NCBI RefSeq assembly: GCF_001894745.1 | Contig: NZ_BBYF01000005.1 | Span: 372,001 to 436,000, forward strand | Direction: 5' to 3' | DNA: 64,000 nucleotides | From: Paenibacillus sp. NAIST15-1 | GTDB lineage: Bacteria; Bacillota; Bacilli; Paenibacillales; Paenibacillaceae | Part shown: positions 18,551 through 27,277 of the stretch, in pieces | How positions within the stretch are numbered: position 1 is the first letter of the stretch | Layout of the letters: each line of letters starts with the position of its first letter | The notes under the pieces: model-generated | Databases searched by the model: none | The model's input: only the letters and a program-made list of their open reading frames with translations | Told to the model about the DNA's origin: nothing | Program-made: the position numbers and the translations under genes

Positions 18551-18737
18551 GCTCCTTATTTTGAATAGTTGAAGAAATAAGGTGCAAAGCCCATTATTAG
18601 AAACGATATAAGCGATCTTGGGCGACAATCATTCTTCGTATTGTCCAGCCCCATGCAAAGTATCGCCCCTAAATCAGGCTTTGCATGAGTCGTTGCTGAT
18701 TCTGGCAAAGTTTTTTGCCATCCCTTGCCACCTCCCC
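18551..18737 (-). promoter_or_regulatory. Structured leader with SD-sequestering hairpin before the FusB-like gene
   Basis: Minus-strand RNA order. Segment A, CATGCAAAGCC (18687-18677), overlaps the 3' end of a leader ORF. Segment B, CTTTGCATGG (18660-18651), can pair 9 bp with A. Segment C, GGGCTTTGCA (18592-18583), can pair 9 bp with A instead. Directly after C, CCTTATTT (18582-18575) pairs 8 bp with AAATAAGG (18561-18554), which contains most of the AAGGAG binding site of the FusB-like gene. Further stems (TGGCAAA/TTTGCCA over the leader start, GGGCGA/TCGCCC around B) are also possible. The layout fits translational attenuation. Confidence 0.7.
18674..18721 (-). CDS. 15-codon leader peptide upstream of the FusB-like gene
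   Basis: ATG at 18721 is preceded by GGGGAGG with 9-base spacing, a better binding site than that of most genes here. The ORF encodes MAKNFARISNDSCKA and ends with TGA at 18674. Its last codons overlap segment A of the alternative stem set. A ribosome on this ORF would therefore decide which stems form, as in leader-controlled resistance genes. Confidence 0.65.
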   Translation of the reverse strand: MAKNFARISNDSCKA

Positions 18738-18748
18738 TGTTACTTAAT

Positions 18749-18777
18749 AGTATAAAGAAAACCGATAGTTGTTGCAA
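18749..18777 (-). promoter_or_regulatory. Sigma-A type promoter for the FusB-like transcript
   Basis: TTGCAA (18777-18772), a 17-base spacer and TATACT (18754-18749) on the minus strand. The start would fall near 18742, just ahead of the leader peptide's binding site, giving a leader RNA of about 200 bases. Confidence 0.7.
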
Positions 18778-18812
18778 CTCATCTCTATCCGTCGAACAAA
18801 AAACAGGTAGCG

Positions 18813-19901
18813 CTACAGCATGGGCTCCCCATATCTCACAAGTACATGCCACAGCAATTTCAACTCCTGAAGTACTTCCTTATCGCTGCCACGATCCATC
18901 CATTTAGTCGGGTCGCTCCTTAATTCCATGACAGCATCGCCTATCACGCTAGCATCTACCCTGCCCTCATGAGCAATGCGCATTGCTAATGAGGGCATTG
19001 CCGATCCTCTAAAGCCACTAGGCACCTCATGTGCCAACAACGAGAATCCCCTATGCCAGTAAAGCGCAATTGCATACTTACAGCATATTTCCTCCAGTGT
19101 CCTGCCGATGTGGGTATGTATGAAGGAGGGATCAGCGACTAGTATATCAACGTCGTCCTGTAGTGAAAGGTCGCCATGAATCTGCGCTTCAATATATTCA
19201 TCCAGATTGCGACTCGGTTCTCTGCAGGAAGGATTGGGAAATGAACATGCCAGCCTGCATCGTAAATGATTAATTAGTTTGCTTGGACTAAGATTTTTGT
19301 CCCCAATGGCACAGTTATTGCGATATGCATCTGTTAAGAGTGCCGCCAATATATCATCAAGCTCGCCATAGGTTCCCATTTCCAACGGATCTAGATGGGA
19401 ATCCATATATGTGAAGGTACACCGCGTTGATACTTTGGGTGACAAGAGGAAATAACACGAGCCAAATCGAGGAGCGGGCCCGTCAGAATGAAGCATAAGG
19501 TTAAGCGCCCCATATTTGGGACGCTCGCTATTGCCCGTGCCTTCGCACTGATAGGCGCCGCCAAACAACTTTTTCTCCCAAAGATCGCGTTCACCTCCAG
19601 GATAAGCAGATACACTTCCATTGGATAGAAGCGTTTCAAATTGGCTTTTGTACAATCCTTGTTCCAAAAGAGCTTCAGCAACACTTTTCATGTTCAGGTC
19701 AGGTCTGTCCGGGTGGAAGTGTAGGGCAACTCTAGCATATAACTTTATCATTCTTACAGCTTGGTCATATTCGGATTGTGAAATGGCGGAACCTTGTAAT
19801 ATGCCCGCTATCGTATGCTGTGCGTTCATTTTTCGGCCTCTCGCATAGGTAGTCACAAAATGCAGCGCGGCTCGCTGCGAATTCGATAATTTTGCAGCCA
19901 T
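18813..19901 (-). CDS. DUF3626 domain-containing protein
   Basis: This 362-residue cytosolic protein has the features of the DUF3626 family: the HFHPDRP motif near residue 66, a KYGALNLM block, GSCYFLL and TFTYMDSH. Proteins of this family occur scattered in bacteria; the conserved His/Asp/Arg pattern suggests an enzyme, and ADP-ribosyl-type folds have been proposed, but no function is established. It lies upstream of, and on the same strand as, the FusB-like transcript, which has its own promoter just after this gene's stop. Confidence 0.8.
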   Translation of the reverse strand: MAAKLSNSQRAALHFVTTYARGRKMNAQHTIAGILQGSAISQSEYDQAVRMIKLYARVALHFHPDRPDLNMKSVAEALLEQGLYKSQFETLLSNGSVSAYPGGERDLWEKKLFGGAYQCEGTGNSERPKYGALNLMLHSDGPAPRFGSCYFLLSPKVSTRCTFTYMDSHLDPLEMGTYGELDDILAALLTDAYRNNCAIGDKNLSPSKLINHLRCRLACSFPNPSCREPSRNLDEYIEAQIHGDLSLQDDVDILVADPSFIHTHIGRTLEEICCKYAIALYWHRGFSLLAHEVPSGFRGSAMPSLAMRIAHEGRVDASVIGDAVMELRSDPTKWMDRGSDKEVLQELKLLWHVLVRYGEPML

Positions 19902-20078
19902 TCGCTCCCCTCCTTATTAAGTTCCATATCATCATCTCACAATACTAATTAATCCTATTACCTGGCACATGATATGCATCAAGTAAAGTCCTATATTCGC
20001 TGTTACTTCAACCTGTGGATAAAATCCTTTTGTTTAATCCAAATTATCATTAACTACGTTAAGGGGAAATTAGACCAT

Positions 20079-20636
20079 ATGAAACTAAAAATGCTGATCT
20101 TATTCGTATGGAGTATGTTAGATCCGATATATTTTTCGTTAACCCGACTGACCTTTCCTGAGCAATCACGTTCGAATATCTTTAGGGTAAGATTACTCCG
20201 GTATCGAGGCAAGACAATCATACTGTCTGACGGGACACGCATCGAACATAGCGATCTATTGGTAAAAATACATCTTCATAATGTTCGTTTACTTACGGAA
20301 ATTTTTTATATGGAGAATGGTGTAAAGAAGGGGCGAATTATTCATCGCACGGTAGAGCAGTCCTTGCCTGGGGTGTGTCGGCATATTCAAGCCCATCCAA
20401 AATTCCGTGAAATTAAGGCCATTATCGGTATTACGATGCTGCATCGAGGATGCACGCATTTGGGGTTCGATATCGTACAGATCCATAACCCGTTATATCG
20501 TGCTTTTAAATGGATCGGCCAAATGCCTATTCATTTTTTGTCCGTATCCAATCCACTTAAGACCTGTACAAAGCAAAATCCTAGATTTTTACTGATGTCT
20601 ACAGACTTGTTAATGGATAAATACGGAAGTGTGTGA
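20079..20636 (+). CDS. YkoP-like protein
   Basis: The 185-residue product resembles the YkoP domain: RGKTIILSDGT, HLHNVRLLTE, HPKFREIKAIIGITMLHRG and GFDIVQIHNPLYR are typical blocks. B. subtilis YkoP is of similar length, and the domain is also found fused to polysaccharide deacetylases, so a role in envelope polysaccharide handling is likely but unproven. The start is chosen at MKLKML, where AAGGGGA lies about 11 bases upstream; the longest frame adds 35 poorly supported residues. The N-terminus has one hydrophobic segment. Confidence 0.75.
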   Translation: MKLKMLILFVWSMLDPIYFSLTRLTFPEQSRSNIFRVRLLRYRGKTIILSDGTRIEHSDLLVKIHLHNVRLLTEIFYMENGVKKGRIIHRTVEQSLPGVCRHIQAHPKFREIKAIIGITMLHRGCTHLGFDIVQIHNPLYRAFKWIGQMPIHFLSVSNPLKTCTKQNPRFLLMSTDLLMDKYGSV

Positions 20637-20809
20637 CAATAAAGAAAGGGAGAGTTTTGGGAATTTATTTTATTTTGGAGACGGGATAACATAATATGAT
20701 GAAATGCCATATGACATTTCGTCACTATGCCGGATGACAAATGAACGAGTATATTCACCTTGAGCCATCTGTTAGGTGTGCTACACATTGGAGTAAAGGG
20801 TGATTGTAT

Positions 20810-22267
20810 TTGCTCAAGAACAGTGTCATCATGTTGATTGTGATCGTTCTATCGGGAATGTTGGCTCGGCCTGCCTTTTCCTTAATAGAACCACCAAATC
20901 CAAGTAATAAGAATCGTTTAATGGTGCAGGACGTCATCATAGTGGATGTGAAGACAGGCAAGCTTAAACCAAATCAGTCGGTAGTCATTCAGGGCAACCA
21001 AATTACAGCAATAGCTGATACGACTGACGTTGATGTTCCTGACGATGCCCGTGTGATCAAAGCTAATGGGAAATATCTTATCCCTGGTTTATGGGATATG
21101 CACGTCCATTTGGAAAATCACATGGATAGTGCAATCCCTCACTTATTAGCAAAAGGAGTGACAGGTGTTAGGGAGATGGGCTCCAGCCTCCACCATGTTC
21201 AAGTGACACGCAGCATTAATAATCAGGAAATCTTGACTCCGCGCATTGTACATTCCGGTAAAGTTATTAATCAATTTCCAAATAATGAGGTACCTTCGCA
21301 TCACTATAATTTAAAAAATGAAGCAGCGGTTCGGAAAGCTGTACAACAGTTGAAAACATATCAGGTCGATCAAATTAAAATGTACTCCCACATGCCTAAA
21401 GACCTGTATGCTGTGGCTATGGAGGAAGCGAAGAAGCTACAGCTTCCGGTTAGTGGCCATTTACCATTTACTGTACGCGCAGATGAAGCTTCTAACGACG
21501 GTATGAGAAGCTTCGAGCATTTGCATGGGATGCATATTGCTACAGCATCAAAGAAATCAGGTATTTTCAACAGCCTTGTTAAGGATACAGAAGCGGGTAT
21601 TATTAACAAGGATCAGTTGTTGTATCTCGAATACGAAAATAAAGCTGCAAAGCATTATGATGCAAATGAAGCCGGAAAGTTGTTTGAGATCTTTAAACAG
21701 AATGAAACTTGGCAGGTTCCTACACTTGTAACGATAACAAGCTTAAATAAGCAGGTACCTGATGAAAGAGTGCGTTTTTTAGAACCTGCTGTTCAGAAGG
21801 AATGGGCAGCATTAATTGAAAATTGGCACAAAGATAAAAGAGGGGCTGCTATCCATCAGGAGCTGGAACAGAACAATTTGCAATTAGTTCGTAAAATGAA
21901 TGAAGCTGGGGTACCGATTATGGCTGGCACTGATTCTACTTACTTGATGCCAAATCTATATTATGGCTTTAGCCTGCATGAAGAACTTCAACTGCTAGTC
22001 AAAGCGGGACTAAATCCGCTGCAAGCCCTTCAGGCTGCCACGATTAATCCGGCTCGCTATTTGGAAAATGAGGATAAGCAGGGCACGGTAGAGGTAGGAA
22101 AGCTAGCCGATCTCGTCCTGCTAGACGCGAATCCGCTCGCAGATATCCGCAACACAACCCAAATCCATGCGGTCATCATGAATGGGCATCTAATCGATCG
22201 GACAGAGATTCTCAAAAAGCTAAAAACATACCCGATTATTAAGGAGTTCTCTCGCAAGCAGAAGTAA
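20810..22267 (+). CDS. Secreted amidohydrolase family protein
   Basis: This 485-residue exported metal-dependent hydrolase begins with a TTG codon 7 bases after GGGTG, followed by a signal peptide (LKNSVIMLIVIVLSGMLARPAFS). The TIM-barrel shows the metal ligands WDMHVHLE, a Lys/His region at about 190-215 (SGHLPF, SFEHLHG) and the late Asp in AGTDSTYL. The C-terminal composite-domain strands (GKLADLVLLDANPL) are typical of imidazolonepropionase-like hydrolases. The substrate is unknown; peptide or lactam-like compounds are common in relatives. It ends before a strong terminator. Confidence 0.87.
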   Translation: MLKNSVIMLIVIVLSGMLARPAFSLIEPPNPSNKNRLMVQDVIIVDVKTGKLKPNQSVVIQGNQITAIADTTDVDVPDDARVIKANGKYLIPGLWDMHVHLENHMDSAIPHLLAKGVTGVREMGSSLHHVQVTRSINNQEILTPRIVHSGKVINQFPNNEVPSHHYNLKNEAAVRKAVQQLKTYQVDQIKMYSHMPKDLYAVAMEEAKKLQLPVSGHLPFTVRADEASNDGMRSFEHLHGMHIATASKKSGIFNSLVKDTEAGIINKDQLLYLEYENKAAKHYDANEAGKLFEIFKQNETWQVPTLVTITSLNKQVPDERVRFLEPAVQKEWAALIENWHKDKRGAAIHQELEQNNLQLVRKMNEAGVPIMAGTDSTYLMPNLYYGFSLHEELQLLVKAGLNPLQALQAATINPARYLENEDKQGTVEVGKLADLVLLDANPLADIRNTTQIHAVIMNGHLIDRTEILKKLKTYPIIKEFSRKQK

Positions 22268-22310
22268 ACTGTGGTAAGAGATACGTGTCACGTACAACTA
22301 TCGCTATGTT

Positions 22311-22363
22311 CAACTCGAAGAGCCTGAACCTTCAAGGATTCAGGCTCTTCGAGTTGTTTCTTG
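22311..22363 (+). terminator. Terminator after the secreted amidohydrolase
   Basis: A perfect 18-bp inverted repeat (22311-22328 and 22339-22356, 10-base loop) followed by TTTCTT. Its position between converging genes means it may also serve the PBP gene. Confidence 0.85.
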
Positions 22364-22462
22364 TGGATTCATTACCCAAACCAATTTACACTTTTACATG
22401 ATTTAATCCCGGAGCGTTTGTTCCTGGATCCCAGAACACGGTGGCGTGATTCCGTTTTCACA

Positions 22463-24688
22463 TCATCCTCCCGGATACTTCGGTTCCAGCTTCACATGAA
22501 GGACGTGCACGCCGTTTTCACTGCTTTCCTTCTGTTCAACTACATATCCTTCGCCATCGACGCGTACCTTCCATCCGAGAAGCGAAGTAATTTCCATCAC
22601 TTCACGCAGCGATTTGTCCTTAAAGTCCGGAAGTAGCAGCTTCTCAGGGTCATCCGTAAGCAAATATATGCGCTGTCTGACAGCCATCGGATCACCCGGC
22701 TTTGGATATTGGCGTTTCACTGTATCTCCTGGGCCAATCGTATCGAATACCATACCTTGTTCTGCAAGCTGCTGCTTGGCATCGCGCACCTTCATGTTTT
22801 GCATATCGGGTGCCGGTACGGTCGGCCGCGAGCCGAGCTTGTTACCACTAGACTTCGGATTCGACTGCAAAGAGGAGGGTACCCCCATGTAACGCAAGGA
22901 TTGGGATACAATATCCTTAAACATATAAGGAGCGACGAAACCGCCGCCTTGGTAAAAATCTTTCGGATCATCGACCACGACGAGCAGAACGATCCGCGGA
23001 TCTTCTACGGGTGCGAAGCCGATAAACGATACGACCGCGCGGTCTTGATTATAACCCCCGTTAATAACCTTGATTGCGGTACCTGTCTTGCCTGCGACGC
23101 GATATCCTTCGATATAGGCATGTCTACCTGTACCGATCTCTTGATCGGCAACCACCTGCTCTAAATATTCACTTACTTGTTTGGCTACATTTTGATCGAT
23201 AACCTCGCGCACGATTTCCGGCTTGCGCTCCGACACCTCACCGCTAACGGTATCTTCGATTTTACGAATAAGATGCGGCTTCATTAGATTACCGCCATTC
23301 GCCACTGCCGATACGGCCATAACCTGCTGGATCGGCGTCACCAGCACCTGCCCGTGGCCGTATGAAGCAGCGGCCACATCTGCCGCATATTCAAAGCGAA
23401 TCAGTCCGCTGTTCTCACCAAGCATTTCAATCTCAGTCTTCTTGCCGAAGCCGAATTTCTCGATGTACGATTTCAATTTCTCTTCCTTCAATTTCTCGTA
23501 GCCTAGCTTGACAAATGCCACGTTGCTGGATCGCTTCAAACCCTCTAAATAAGTGATCGTTCCCCATGTCTGATTCACGTCGCCAATGGGTACTCCGCCG
23601 GCTATGATTTTGCCAGACACGAACTTTTCATCCGGATTGAAGATGCCCTCCTGTACGGCTGCCGACAGCGTCACGATTTTGAACGTCGACCCAGGCTCAT
23701 AACGCGATTGGACTGCATGGTTATAAAAAGCGGATAGGTCCTTGGCTTTCCAATATGAATTCGGATCAAAATCCGGCATATTGGCCAGTCCCAGGATGTC
23801 GCCCGTTTTCGGATCGGCCGCGATGACTGTCATGCTTTTGGGCGTATATTTGTTATACACCTCGCGCATCGAATTCACGATATATTGCTGGATCGTGCTA
23901 TCTATCGTCAAGTAGATGTTGCTGCCGTCCCGGGAAGGCTGAAATACTTCCGATGCTGTGGGAAGCTTATTTCCTAAACGATCTTTCTCATATTGTAGGA
24001 AACCGACAGTGCCTCGAAGCTGTTCATCGTACATTTTCTCAATCCCGCCGATGGGATTGTTCTGCTTATCCATATATCCAAGAACGTGTGAGGCCAGCGC
24101 ATTCTTCGCATAGAACCGCTTGACCTCGGGCAGCAGGTAAAGTCCGACGTCGCGCAATTTCGTCATATCTTTTAATTCCTCGATAAATTCACGCAATTTC
24201 TTGGCTGTTTCGTCGTCCAACTTCCATCCTTCATTGCGCACCTCGACCTGAGGATAATATTCGTCTTTGCCGTCCTTTGTTCTCATTTTTCGTGTAAGCT
24301 CAAAGAGTTCATTCTCAGGCTTTTTCAGTACGGTATGCAACTTGTCTACGATGATGCGCTCCATATCAATCCGTTTCTCGATCAGATCCCCCTTCTTGCG
24401 GAGCTCCTGAATCACCTTGGGGCTTATCGCCACGGTATAAGTAGGGGCATCCATGGCCAATACGTCGCCATTCTGATCATAGATCGTTCCCCTGATAGGA
24501 GTCAGCTCCTTCCTCACGGACCACGAATCTCTCGCTTGCTCCATCCAGAACGATTGATTGATAACCTGATACCAGAACAGCCGAACGAAAATGACCCCGA
24601 AAAAGATTGTAAAGATGGCTCCAATCAATAATGTGCGCACCTTTATTCGCTTGATCACCTTATCCCTCTTTCTAAAAGTAATTGCCAT
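22463..24688 (-). CDS. Penicillin-binding protein (FtsI/SpoVD type) with two PASTA domains
   Basis: A 741-residue class B transpeptidase. It has a single N-terminal membrane anchor (about 20-40), a PBP dimerisation domain (60-260) and a transpeptidase domain with SxxK STFK (Ser near 335), SxN SSN (near 387) and KTGT (near 539). From about 630 onwards two PASTA repeats follow (MQNMKVRDAKQQLAEQG and LPDFKDKSLREVMEI). It stands alone rather than in a division cluster, and the flanking genes are unrelated, so it is more likely a second pbpB or spoVD-type copy than the only division PBP. C-terminal PASTA modules may sense wall fragments or beta-lactams. Confidence 0.92.
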   Translation of the reverse strand: MAITFRKRDKVIKRIKVRTLLIGAIFTIFFGVIFVRLFWYQVINQSFWMEQARDSWSVRKELTPIRGTIYDQNGDVLAMDAPTYTVAISPKVIQELRKKGDLIEKRIDMERIIVDKLHTVLKKPENELFELTRKMRTKDGKDEYYPQVEVRNEGWKLDDETAKKLREFIEELKDMTKLRDVGLYLLPEVKRFYAKNALASHVLGYMDKQNNPIGGIEKMYDEQLRGTVGFLQYEKDRLGNKLPTASEVFQPSRDGSNIYLTIDSTIQQYIVNSMREVYNKYTPKSMTVIAADPKTGDILGLANMPDFDPNSYWKAKDLSAFYNHAVQSRYEPGSTFKIVTLSAAVQEGIFNPDEKFVSGKIIAGGVPIGDVNQTWGTITYLEGLKRSSNVAFVKLGYEKLKEEKLKSYIEKFGFGKKTEIEMLGENSGLIRFEYAADVAAASYGHGQVLVTPIQQVMAVSAVANGGNLMKPHLIRKIEDTVSGEVSERKPEIVREVIDQNVAKQVSEYLEQVVADQEIGTGRHAYIEGYRVAGKTGTAIKVINGGYNQDRAVVSFIGFAPVEDPRIVLLVVVDDPKDFYQGGGFVAPYMFKDIVSQSLRYMGVPSSLQSNPKSSGNKLGSRPTVPAPDMQNMKVRDAKQQLAEQGMVFDTIGPGDTVKRQYPKPGDPMAVRQRIYLLTDDPEKLLLPDFKDKSLREVMEITSLLGWKVRVDGEGYVVEQKESSENGVHVLHVKLEPKYPGG

Positions 24689-24893
24689 GATTATATAAAC
24701 GTGGTACGTTTGCGAGTTAGCAAGCGCAGCTCGGGCTTTCTATCAAATTAGATGCTTCAAAACAGAAAACAGTTTCATTTTCTTTATGAAATTGTGCGCT
24801 GTGATGAAATATATTGGGTTAATGCTCACTGATACGCTATTATCTTGTATAGCATCAATTTCGCTATTAAACTTACAAAAGCAGGTGTTTACC

Positions 24894-25112
24894 ATGTCTG
24901 AGGTAGTAATCGATCCGAAAATATGTCCCTTGTGCGGCAATGAGAACCACTGCGCATACCAGGCAGGCCGCCCCCATCAGGAATGCTGGTGTATGACTCT
25001 ATCTGTGCCGCAAGTGCTGTTAGAGAAAATCCCATCAGAATTTCGCAGGAAAGCATGTGTCTGCGAGCAATGTGTCCGTGCATTTCTCCAATCAACGCAA
25101 ATGAATGAATGA
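24894..25112 (+). CDS. Cysteine-rich CWC protein
   Basis: A 72-residue protein with seven cysteines arranged as CPLCGNENHC, ECWCM and CVCEQC, matching the cysteine-rich CWC family, probably a small metal-binding protein. AGGTG lies 8 bases before the chosen ATG. A frame extending 36 codons upstream lacks a binding site and family similarity. It precedes the DUF421 gene by about 120 bases on the same strand. Confidence 0.8.
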   Translation: MSEVVIDPKICPLCGNENHCAYQAGRPHQECWCMTLSVPQVLLEKIPSEFRRKACVCEQCVRAFLQSTQMNE

Positions 25113-25229
25113 GTGACATCAACCTTACGAGTAAAATTTGAACAAAAATGCATACTACTCATGTCTGGAACACAGTGGAACGCACGATGTTGCCTTCCCA
25201 TCATTGATAGGGTCTGGAGGTAGTATGCT

Positions 25230-25817
25230 ATGGATTTCTCATTCATTGGGGAAGCAGTCATTGTTCTCAGCTTTGGCTATTGTCTGCTGCGCGTTCTCGG
25301 TAAAAAAACGGTCGGAGAAATGACTGGCGTTGAGATCATTACGCTGCTTGCGATGGCCTCCATGATTGGACATGCTGTCAAAGGGGACGGTCTATTGCGA
25401 ACATTGATAACCTTATGCATCTTTGTCAGTCTTCTCCTCATCATTCAATTCCTTGCCATTAAGTTCAATTGGGTCGAGAAGTGGTTCATTGGAAGAGCAA
25501 CAATCGTAATTGAAAATGGACTAATTGTTGAAAAGAGTCTCAAAAAGCTGCGGCTAACCGTCGATCAGCTAGAAGCAAAATTAAGAACAAAGGGAATTAC
25601 ATCGTTGTCGGAAGTGAAAACAGCGACTATCGAGATGAGCGGTCATATCGGTTACGAGTTAGCACGACATGCTAAGCCAGTGACGATCGGAGAATTGGAG
25701 AGGCTCATGAAAGCATGGAACATGCCTGTTCCGAAGCAGACCCACAAAGAAGAGAATTTATTCGACGAAGTTAAGCAGGATGGTCACCGGAAAAAGATTG
25801 CCCCCCATTTGGAATGA
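25230..25817 (+). CDS. DUF421 (YetF-like) membrane protein
   Basis: The 195-residue product has three N-terminal membrane helices and a cytosolic C-terminal domain of the YetF/DUF421 type. Family marks include FGYCLLRVLGKKTVGEMT, GRATIVIENG and the 'l.....l..lr..gi..l.ev..a..E..G' pattern. Relatives are found in spore-forming Bacilli, some linked to spore germination, but the molecular role is unknown. GGAGGT sits 9 bases before the ATG. Confidence 0.85.
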   Translation: MDFSFIGEAVIVLSFGYCLLRVLGKKTVGEMTGVEIITLLAMASMIGHAVKGDGLLRTLITLCIFVSLLLIIQFLAIKFNWVEKWFIGRATIVIENGLIVEKSLKKLRLTVDQLEAKLRTKGITSLSEVKTATIEMSGHIGYELARHAKPVTIGELERLMKAWNMPVPKQTHKEENLFDEVKQDGHRKKIAPHLE

Positions 25818-25890
25818 AGCCATGCCAACAGGATTTACGCTATGTGCAGACAACTATGTAGTGTACTCTCATACGACTGATGTAGATAAC

Positions 25891-25919
25891 AAAAGGCCGG
25901 CCCATTGGGTCGACCTTTT
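25891..25919. terminator. Bidirectional terminator between DUF421 and VTT genes
   Basis: AAAAGGCCGGCCC pairs with GGGTCGACCTTTT with one mismatch and one G-T pair around a 3-base loop. The ends give T4 on both strands between two converging genes. Confidence 0.7.
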
Positions 25920-25928
25920 ACAATTTGT

Positions 25929-26540
25929 TTATTCGCTGATTGATGTTGTTTTACCTTCAGTATGGTCTGCTTTTGCTGCAGCTTTGTTTCTCCTTCTCTT
26001 GCGAATAATCAAAAAGATAACCAAGATTGGAACAGCAATGAGGAAGATATACAGCGAGACGTGCTTAACCATTCCTTCTGCAGATCTCCCATACAAATAA
26101 AACAGCAGACCTACTGCATAGAACTTAACTGCTCTTCCAATTGCTGCATATCCGATAAGTCTCCATAGCGGGAAATTCATGCAGCCGGATAGAATCGTAA
26201 ATACTTTGAACGGAATTGGAGTAAAAGAGCCGATAAGAATCGTAGCTTCTCCATTTTTCTTAAACATTTGATTGGCGCCGTCAATCCATGATTTTTTAAG
26301 AATTTTCTCCAAGACGGAGTGGCCTAACAGCTTGCCGATCATGTAGCCTACTGGAGTACCGAGCAGACATGCAATATATCCTGCTGTTGCTAGCCATAAG
26401 GCATTGGATGGATCCAGTAAGCTTAATGGCACCTGCAAGAAGAAGGCTGGTACAGGAAAAATAACTGCATCTGCGAAAGAGTGGATGACTAGCCCCCATA
26501 TCCCGTAGTCCATTAGAAAATCAATGATGTTTTGAAACAT
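25929..26540 (-). CDS. VTT-domain membrane protein, YqaA/DedA type
   Basis: This 203-residue integral membrane protein belongs to the SNARE-associated/VTT superfamily. It has the family's re-entrant loop signature (FPVPAFFLQVPL near 28-40, then GTPVGYMIGKLLG and GSFTPIPFKVFTILSG), a final membrane helix at 165-185 and a Lys/Arg-rich cytosolic tail. DedA-type proteins contribute to lipid-carrier or phospholipid flipping and membrane potential; which substrate applies here is unknown. Confidence 0.85.
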   Translation of the reverse strand: MFQNIIDFLMDYGIWGLVIHSFADAVIFPVPAFFLQVPLSLLDPSNALWLATAGYIACLLGTPVGYMIGKLLGHSVLEKILKKSWIDGANQMFKKNGEATILIGSFTPIPFKVFTILSGCMNFPLWRLIGYAAIGRAVKFYAVGLLFYLYGRSAEGMVKHVSLYIFLIAVPILVIFLIIRKRRRNKAAAKADHTEGKTTSISE

Positions 26541-27277
26541 AATCTACCCCTATCCGGAAAAATTCTTTCTATAAGTTGATTGGTAAATCTCATTTTACCT
26601 TATTTCGTGTTGCGAATGATTACACTTTGGTAATGTAGACAATTGCTGTTTGGAAGCAACTCTAAAGAAATATACTCATTCACGTTCTCAGGTATAGACG
26701 ATTCTTTGTTGCCGCATCCCTTCACACGAAATGGTGGAATATGCTACCAATACAATATTCGTTTCATTGGCCGATGCGCTAGGTAATATCCCCTGCTGTT
26801 GTTAGTACGGGGCTAAAGTCCTATCGTTTCAGGTAAAATAAGCATACTGATTTTTCATGCAACTTGACAATGTTATTTTTATTCCAACCATCAGTTGAAT
26901 CTCGCCTTCCTCTCATTCCAAAGGTTTGCAATGACAATTATCCTACTACGTTTATATGTCTTTTTCTATTTTAACATGTCACTCAAGAATTTTGGCAGAA
27001 AATGACGAAGACCGCTCCATGGGCGCAAGCGGTCTTGCAATTGTGTTTATAGATAATAATCGCTTGAAAAATGTCATTGATGCCGATTCCAAAGGGGCAA
27101 AACAAAGTGTGATGTTCATTACGCATTGTTATTGTTTCTGATATTGTTCGAAATAGTGAACCAAATTTTCCTGGGCTGTGTTTATATCACAGAAGCTGGC
27201 ACAAAGGGATCCCAATCGATAGCGTCCGGTCTTCACAAAAAAATAAAACTTGCATAAATGAGAGGAGTAATATTCAC
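26541..27277. other. 737-base intergenic region with a hairpin and a gene-fragment-like tail
   Basis: No complete gene is recognised. AAGACCGCT and AGCGGTCTT (27009-27037) form a perfect 9-bp stem. On the minus strand a frame from about 27245 to a stop at 27129 reads like the C-terminus of a soluble protein (KTGRYRLGSLCAS then EENLVHYFEQYQK-like text), but it runs into the start region of the secreted-protein gene and has no start. The rest is AT-rich without recognisable features. Confidence 0.5.

Noticed and set aside
18556-18852. 98-codon minus-strand frame between DUF3626 and FusB-like genes
   Set aside because: It runs through the promoter, leader ORF and attenuator stems of the FusB-like transcript and lacks a binding site at its start.
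20632-20638. TGTGACA as another ECF41 -35 element
   Set aside because: The required CGTC/T is not found 16 bases away in the right orientation.
26770-26840. Possible riboswitch-like stretch with CCCCTGC, ACGGGGCTAAAGTCC and a following T-rich segment
   Set aside because: It does not match any riboswitch consensus I can recall, and no gene starts shortly downstream on that strand.
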